Positions 58,893 to 64,000 of a DNA stretch of 64,000 bases are shown here, in pieces. The notes under the pieces are model-generated. The model searched no databases. It was not told the origin of the DNA and worked only from the letters and a program-made list of their open reading frames with translations. The stretch comes from Trebouxia sp. TZW2008 (taxonomy: Eukaryota > Chlorophyta > Trebouxiophyceae > Trebouxiales > Trebouxiaceae). The stretch is from assembly GCA_002118135.1 (NCBI GenBank), contig BDIU01000123.1:330068-394067 (forward strand). Direction: 5' to 3'. The position numbers and the translations under genes are program-made. Each line of letters opens with the position of its first letter. Position 1 is the first letter of the stretch.

Positions 58893-59396
58893 TTATGCTG
58901 TAAGATAGCTCAAGACGTTCAGGAATCCGAGCAGCCCCAGCGTGCCAGCAGTACCCAAAAACCCGAAATCGCGAGCTGTTCTAGGCACAGTGTCTGGGAA
59001 GGAAAGTTGAGCTGCATGGCCGACCCTCAGCACTGTGAATACCAAGCCGATCAGGTGCAGGAAGTAAGAGCTGAGACCACGATTGTATTCAAGCAAGCCG
59101 AACAAAATCAGGAACACTGGCAGGTACTCAGCCAGATTGCCCTGTGCCTGCACGACGTCGCAATCACGTTACGATCTGCCTGGCGTCAAGTCTGGATTCA
59201 CGAGAGAGACTGGGGGTTGCAACGTTTGCCATAAGCTCACCCTGGCTTTCCGAACCATGTCCTGCTTGCCGCCGTCGCCATGCATGACTCCATTGCTGGC
59301 GCGCGTCAACCCAACACGCAGTGCCAAGTAGGTAAACAGGATCGACAGCACTCCTGCATATAGAGCTGTGACGTGAAGGGGGAAAAGGGCTGCCAT
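58893..59396 (-). CDS. MAPEG-family membrane protein (YecN-like)
   Basis: Two exons (minus): 59241..59396 and 58893..59147 (TAA), 136 residues. Four hydrophobic helices. Family motifs: VRKARVQAQGNLAEYLPVF, joined exactly across the intron (the R-x-x-N-x-x-E-x-x-P signature of the MAPEG family), and LRVGHAAQLSF. This family includes microsomal glutathione S-transferases, FLAP and LTC4 synthase; bacterial YecN-type members are uncharacterised. Start MAALFPLHVTALYAG is the only ATG in frame before the first helix. Confidence 0.9.
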
Positions 59397-61075
59397 CTAA
59401 GAGATGAGTCCGATCAAGGCTGCTTAAGAACAACACCGGGTAGTGGTGCGTCGTGAGGCAGGAGCTATGGGCCGAGCTTAATGGGCCCAATAACGCTGCT
59501 AAGGATGACTTCTTGTTGACTTCTTTATGCGAAGAGAATATGAAGCGGCAAACAAGCAGCAGTCGCTATGGCGGAATACAGGGCTGAAAAGCATGCGCAA
59601 TTGCAGAGCTGTGGCATCCGTGTAGCGCTTATTGTGCTAACAACAGAAAAGTACAGCAGCCAAGACATGTCTATGTGAAGTCGTGTCTATGCTGCCTGCT
59701 GGGATGCCGTTGCACTGTTGGAGCTTGCACTCGTGCTTGTGTGTGATCCGCACCTGTATATTGGCCTCCGAGAGTAGCGTGCTCACACAGCGTTCATGTA
59801 CTGCAGCAGTGTACTGTGAAAGAACAAGGATATAGAAGTGCACGTTACATGTGTGCTCGTTGCCTGCTATGAAGACAGCTACCGGCACGCCAGATGAGGA
59901 CTGTGGCACCAGATGCGGACGAAAGGCACATTGTGTCATGCTGGCTTTGAACATCCTGCAAGCCCGGTAAGTTTGGCTCTTATTACTTTTGTAGAAGATC
60001 TAAAATTGTGTTGTCACCAGTTGTGTCCTCCAAAACATATCGCGCTCCTAGATTGAACTTCTGCACTTTTCTTGGGTTGACATTAAGGGTCACTTGGGCA
60101 TGAGAGTATCTGAGACACCTCAAGCCTAAGCTGATACGCATGTTGCACAGATGACTACAGAATGTGGGTCTGCAAGTTGCTGTTGTCGGTGCTGCTGCAT
60201 CTGTATCACCGTGTTGTGGTAGTACTGAGCTGAAGCACAAGTCAACATTTGCTGGTTCAGAAGCATCGCCCTGAAGAAGCATTGCCCTGCAGAAGCATTA
60301 CCCAACTGTGTATGAAGACATCCAGCATGCTTGCTGCCCAACAGCGGATTTTGGACAGGACACAACATGATGCCATGCTCTTGCACAAATCTCAGATGTG
60401 TTTGCAACGCACTCTACAAGTGCCAAACTAGTTCTTGCTGTCTAGCTAGAGACTCACGGATTTTGCCAATGGTATTATTTGATATGATCGCCTCTGGCAA
60501 ACATCTTGCTTCATCAGATAGGCAGTGAGAGGCTGGGTCTCTGTAATGATGCGGTCAACATTGACGTCTTGACAGGCTGATTGCCCAGCTGCTGCCATTC
60601 AGACTCTGATTCAACAAGCAGATTGTGCGCCAGACTTGAACACATACAAGCAGGATGTTTGCCAGTCGCCCTGTCAGCTGTGACTGCATGGAGCTCATGG
60701 CATGAGCTTCATGTGATCCGCAATTGCCATGCAACAGCGCTGCTAGCTCAGTGTCTTGATACACAATGTCGTGTTCAAGAGCAGTCGAATGAAGGTTGTG
60801 GCAGACAAATTCAGTGCTGTGCTGTCTGTGTGAGCCAAACAAAGGTAGCGCAGCCTAAGATCGAACAAAAGCTGAAGTCTTGCATTGCATAGGATGCAAG
60901 GTTGCGAGCTTCGTCACATGACCGGGAATCGCTGCACGTGCAATGACGTGGTGACTAGTACTTTATTGCCTGGTCTGCAGCCCTCGCCAGGCAAATTGAA
61001 AGGCTCTGTCATCGCAGTAGTATCACATACACACCGCCAAGCACATTGCGAACGTGACAGTGACTGCCACTCAAC
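59397..61075. other. Stretch with unresolved small-gene signals
   Basis: Two plus-strand pieces look coding. ATG at 59869 runs to a strong donor (CCCG|GTAAGT) near 59970 (MKTATGTPDEDCGTRCGRK). A 36-codon terminal exon lies at 60576-60683 (ADCPAAAIQTLIQQADCAPD). They are Cys-rich but not joinable in phase without a middle exon I could not find. On minus, open frames at 59637-60282 also show plausible donors and acceptors. No gene called. Confidence 0.3.
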
Positions 61076-61653
61076 ATGCCAGGCGTCAGCAGCAGAGCGC
61101 ATGTCGTACCTACGGGACAGCGATGGTATCAAGCAAAGCGAGTCCCACTGTACATCATGGTTGCTGGAGGATTTGTAGGAGCAGCTACCTATTTGCTGGG
61201 CAACAGATCACAAGTAACTGCTGATTCGGAAAACATTAGAAGCCTCTATACGATTTTCTGTCACAATCCGCTTCTGCGACTTCCTGTGACGCGTTGATTG
61301 CCTGCCCTGCAGCATCCTGGTGTAGAAGCCAGTCCATCACAAAAAAGGGACAGTCTCAGCGAGGAGCAGCACGGCTCAGTAGAAGCAGGCGCCAGACATA
61401 AGGAAAGCTCTGGCAGGCAGGCATCACGTTCAGCTGGATTTCATGAGGGCCAGGTATGATACATAACCAAGCAATGTCAAGGTTGCTAGCACGTTGTTCA
61501 AATGATGTGATCTGTCATTGCTTGCGGCACATCTGACTTGAAGTTGTAATGCAGAACACCGACGGCATTTTCCCAAATGCTGCCATGGCAAAGAAGCTTG
61601 GAGAATACATGGGTGACTCTAGTAAGGACATTTCAAAGAAGTCAGACAAATGA
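61076..61653 (+). CDS. Small single-helix protein, function unknown
   Basis: Exons: 61076..61213, 61313..61453, 61555..61653 (TGA), 125 residues, all phase 0. The N-terminus MPGVSSRAHVVPTGQRWYQ leads to one membrane helix (VPLYIMVAGGFVGAATYLLG). A hydrophilic Ser/Glu-rich middle and a Lys/Ser-rich end (GEYMGDSSKDISKKSDK) follow. I recognise no family. The helix plus short basic N-terminus recalls small mitochondrial inner-membrane subunits (compare the B12D-like protein here). The first donor (CAA|GTAACT) is weak; reading through it ends after 73 residues. Confidence 0.6.
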
Positions 61654-62487
61654 GTGCAGCACAGTGGCAAAAACAATGTCCGCTTTGTGTTGGTCTTGTT
61701 TGGCTGTTTTGCATACATGTAATAACAGGTAGCAATAGGGTGTTTCCTCTCAGCAATGCTGTGTCTATTAGGCAACTTGCTTTGGACCTGCTTTTCAGCA
61801 TGTTCATAAACACAAGTCTCAAATGCTAGCAAAATGTGATCAGGCATGCAGTTGCACGTGGGGCTGTCTACACTACCAGATGCTGCAGCAAATCCTACAA
61901 GAGACATGCCCAAGTGCTAGTTTGCAGCATTGTGTGCGCCAGTTTTGAAGTGCCAGACTCTTGTGTAACTGTAAGATCCTTTGAATTGTAAGCGTAAAGT
62001 AATGCAGCTGTCAGTGAGCCTTGTCAAAGGCCTGAACACTGTACTGACAGCTCATTTGCAGCTCAGTATTCCTTGAGCTGTTTTGTGTTCTATGCATGAT
62101 GGCATTCCTGAGCTCATCTGATGCTGATGCAAGGTGAGGTCTTTTTGCTGGCTGACACATTGTAACAACCGGTGTAATGGCTTGAATGGCGTGTGCATCA
62201 AACGTGTTTTGAGCCAGGAGTCGTAGTGACCTGAATTTTCTGTGCAATGTGCTTGACTGTCATTTGAAGACAATTTGTGGTTCCATTAATATTGCATCAT
62301 GGTGCCAGAGGTACAACAACACGTGCTAAAAATCACATGGGTAGAGCATGATACTCATACTGATACTCATGTTCGCAACACCGAAGTCTCAAGCTGTCTC
62401 CTGGCGTTTTGCACATCAAATTTATTTCACACAAAACTTGTATCTTTAGGTTGTAGCATTTGAGACAGCTGCATATGAGCTTCAGTG
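61654..62487. other. Convergent spacer, no gene recognised
   Basis: Between the small single-helix gene and the stop of the unrecognised minus-strand gene. TGTAA at about 61970 could serve the plus gene. No coding exon supported. Confidence 0.45.
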
Positions 62488-63365
62488 TTACAACATGACC
62501 TCTTCAGGCAGCTCTGGCCCTCCACAGCCTTCTGAAAGAGGCGCTTCTACGCGCCACACGTCAAAGCGTGCATCAAAGGACGTTACAGGTATGGTCTTCA
62601 GGTCATCAAGCTGAGCAAAGGACGAGACACCCAGCTCATCTGGAACCCACCTGCAATACGTGCCAACGCTTAGCTCCTCGTACTGGGAGTTCAGATATTG
62701 AGCAAGACCAGGAGCAACAGCTTTGCTCAGCAGACAGACTCGGCTTTGATTGAGCATTGCACGCACATGTGGCAAGCAGTTCAATGCAGAGGAGTTGCCA
62801 GACAGGTCAACAACTCAGCTGTCTAGACACAAGATTGCAACAGCAGTCTGCTTAAGCACAACAAGCTGTCTGCATGTCACATGCAAGAGGCAGCTTTGCA
62901 TTTCAATAGCCTTCAAAGAATTGAGCAGCGCTCCTTTACGCTGCGGCTACAATGCAGAGGCCATTGGCTGCCTGCATGCCAGCCTGTGACTTGGGTGAGG
63001 GCTACTAGGCACTAGGACAATTTGGTTTTGACCACAATTGTTTGGAAGCAGTTCATTATTTCTGTGCGCACCTAGCAGGGTCGTAAAATCCCTTTGGCAA
63101 GCATGTGCAATGATGGTGAATCAACTTGTCATGACTCAACCTCTCTATGCAAGGTGCTTGCACTGACCTGTCAGATCCAGCCTCCTCCTGTCGTAAGGGC
63201 TCCACCTCGCACAGCCCCAGGGCCTCCACAGGTAGTGTCTTGGCATCCCCCCTATCTTTGTTGCGGCCCACCAGCAACCCCACCCCATGACTTCTGCCAT
63301 CTTGCAGCTCATCCTTGACTACATCACTCAGAGGGTACTCCACAACATCACCCATTACTGGCAGC
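62488..63365 (-). CDS. Unrecognised protein, last two exons of a gene continuing rightward
   Basis: Exons (minus): 63168..63365 and 62488..62650 (TAA), joined in phase 2 (AG|G). Visible product: VVEYPLSDVVKDELQDGRSH, then VGLLVGRNKDRGDAKTLPVE, then AGSDRWVPDELGVSSFAQLD, ending ELPEEVML. Composition and splice sites look genuine, but I recognise no family. Upstream exons should lie right of 63365. Candidates are an open piece at 63476-63560 (KLPTADRLGNGDELAAPSG) and donor-like ends near 63867 and 63960, not joined here. Confidence 0.55.
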
Positions 63366-63585
63366 CTGAAGCAGCAAAACTTCTTATGAACAATATTGGC
63401 ACTTACTGCTGCGTGAGACAGCACAAGTGCTTGGTGTGTGTTGGCCAAGTCATGTCTTGTCTAGGACACTGAAAATGTGGATCTGCATAGTGGCTTGCCT
63501 GACGGTGCTGCAAGTTCATCACCATTGCCAAGCCTGTCAGCTGTTGGCAGTTTGATTCTTGAAATCTGTTGAGCAGTAAACTTAC

Positions 63586-63790
63586 TTTGTGCATGCAAGC
63601 ACTGCAAACAGCACAAGCAGCAAACTCATTTTATGCATGCAAGCACTGCAAACAGCACAGCAAAGCAAAACAAAGCTCAAGAGGCAAATGGCAGACTTGC
63701 AGGCGACAGTCTTCTGATCTGCTGCCCCATTTGAGACTGACACACTACCGTCATGATCTGCTGCCCTATTTGTGACTGACAGACTACCAT
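63586..63790. repeat. Two short tandem duplications
   Basis: A 43-bp unit (GCATGCAAGCACTGCAAACA) occurs twice at 63590-63660. A ~39-bp unit (GATCTGCTGCCCYATTTG) occurs twice at 63714-63796. Confidence 0.85.
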
Positions 63791-63849
63791 CATGAGGTGC
63801 AACACCGCTGCAAGCCAGATCTCACAGGCGACGGCCGCTTGCACAGCAC

Positions 63850-64000
63850 ATGCCACTCACCCTGCAACTCCACGCATGCTTCTGGAGCCATTATCAATAG
63901 ACAAATGGTGACAGCAGCTTGCCTAGCACATGGCACTCACCCTGCATCTGTGCTTGTGGCTTCAGAGCTGTCATGAACAGACAAATGGTGACAGCAGCTT
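63850..64000 (-). repeat. Duplicated exon donor junction at the right edge
   Basis: On minus, CAGGGTGAGTGCCATGTGCT occurs near 63940 and a close variant near 63850, each after a similar exon-like tail. The following intron text (GCAAGCTGCTGTCACCATTT) is also repeated. Period about 95 bp. Confidence 0.7.

Overview
This is nuclear DNA of a eukaryote, most likely a green alga; a trebouxiophyte-like chlorophyte is my best guess. It contains an early-light-induced protein, a plastid-type TrhO/rhodanese protein and a DedA-like protein with an apparent plastid transit peptide. Genes are split by many short GT-AG introns whose acceptors are almost always TGCAG, and TGTAA or TTACA motifs lie downstream of several stop codons. 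No prokaryotic operon, tRNA, rRNA or CRISPR was seen. Exon chains below were built by eye. Every junction listed was checked for reading-phase continuity, but none is confirmed by transcripts.

Left part (1-16,100): a CFAP157-like coiled-coil gene on the minus strand runs off the left edge. A DUF547 gene and an FBXO9-like F-box gene follow on plus, then an ELIP gene and a small B12D/NDUFA4-like gene, both plus, and a RhoGAP gene on minus. Next (16,597-21,755, minus) is a complete nine-exon TrhO-type rhodanese gene with an unusual insertion and C-terminal tail.

The centre (22,803-55,853, minus) is one gene of 53 exons over 33 kb, predicted to encode 3,567 residues. It has a cytoplasmic coiled-coil N-terminus, one signal-anchor helix, and an ectodomain of about 3,250 residues. 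The ectodomain holds FN3-like modules around a block of cohesin-like and Ig/BIG-like modules that resembles the animal TMEM132 family.

Right part: a plus-strand DedA/VTT-like membrane protein diverges from the giant gene. It is followed by a MAPEG-family gene (minus), a small single-helix protein (plus), and an unrecognised gene (minus) that continues toward the right edge.

The most unusual signal is at DNA level. Exon-intron junctions are repeatedly copied, in decayed tandem form, into the adjacent intron. Such copies occur in the CFAP157-like gene, the TrhO gene, the giant gene and at the right edge, usually with offsets of about 95-230 bp (up to about 385 bp). One junction has grown into a 70-bp minisatellite of about 11 units in which most units carry a GT at the donor position. 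Some copies keep a splice site or an open frame; at least one carries a stop.
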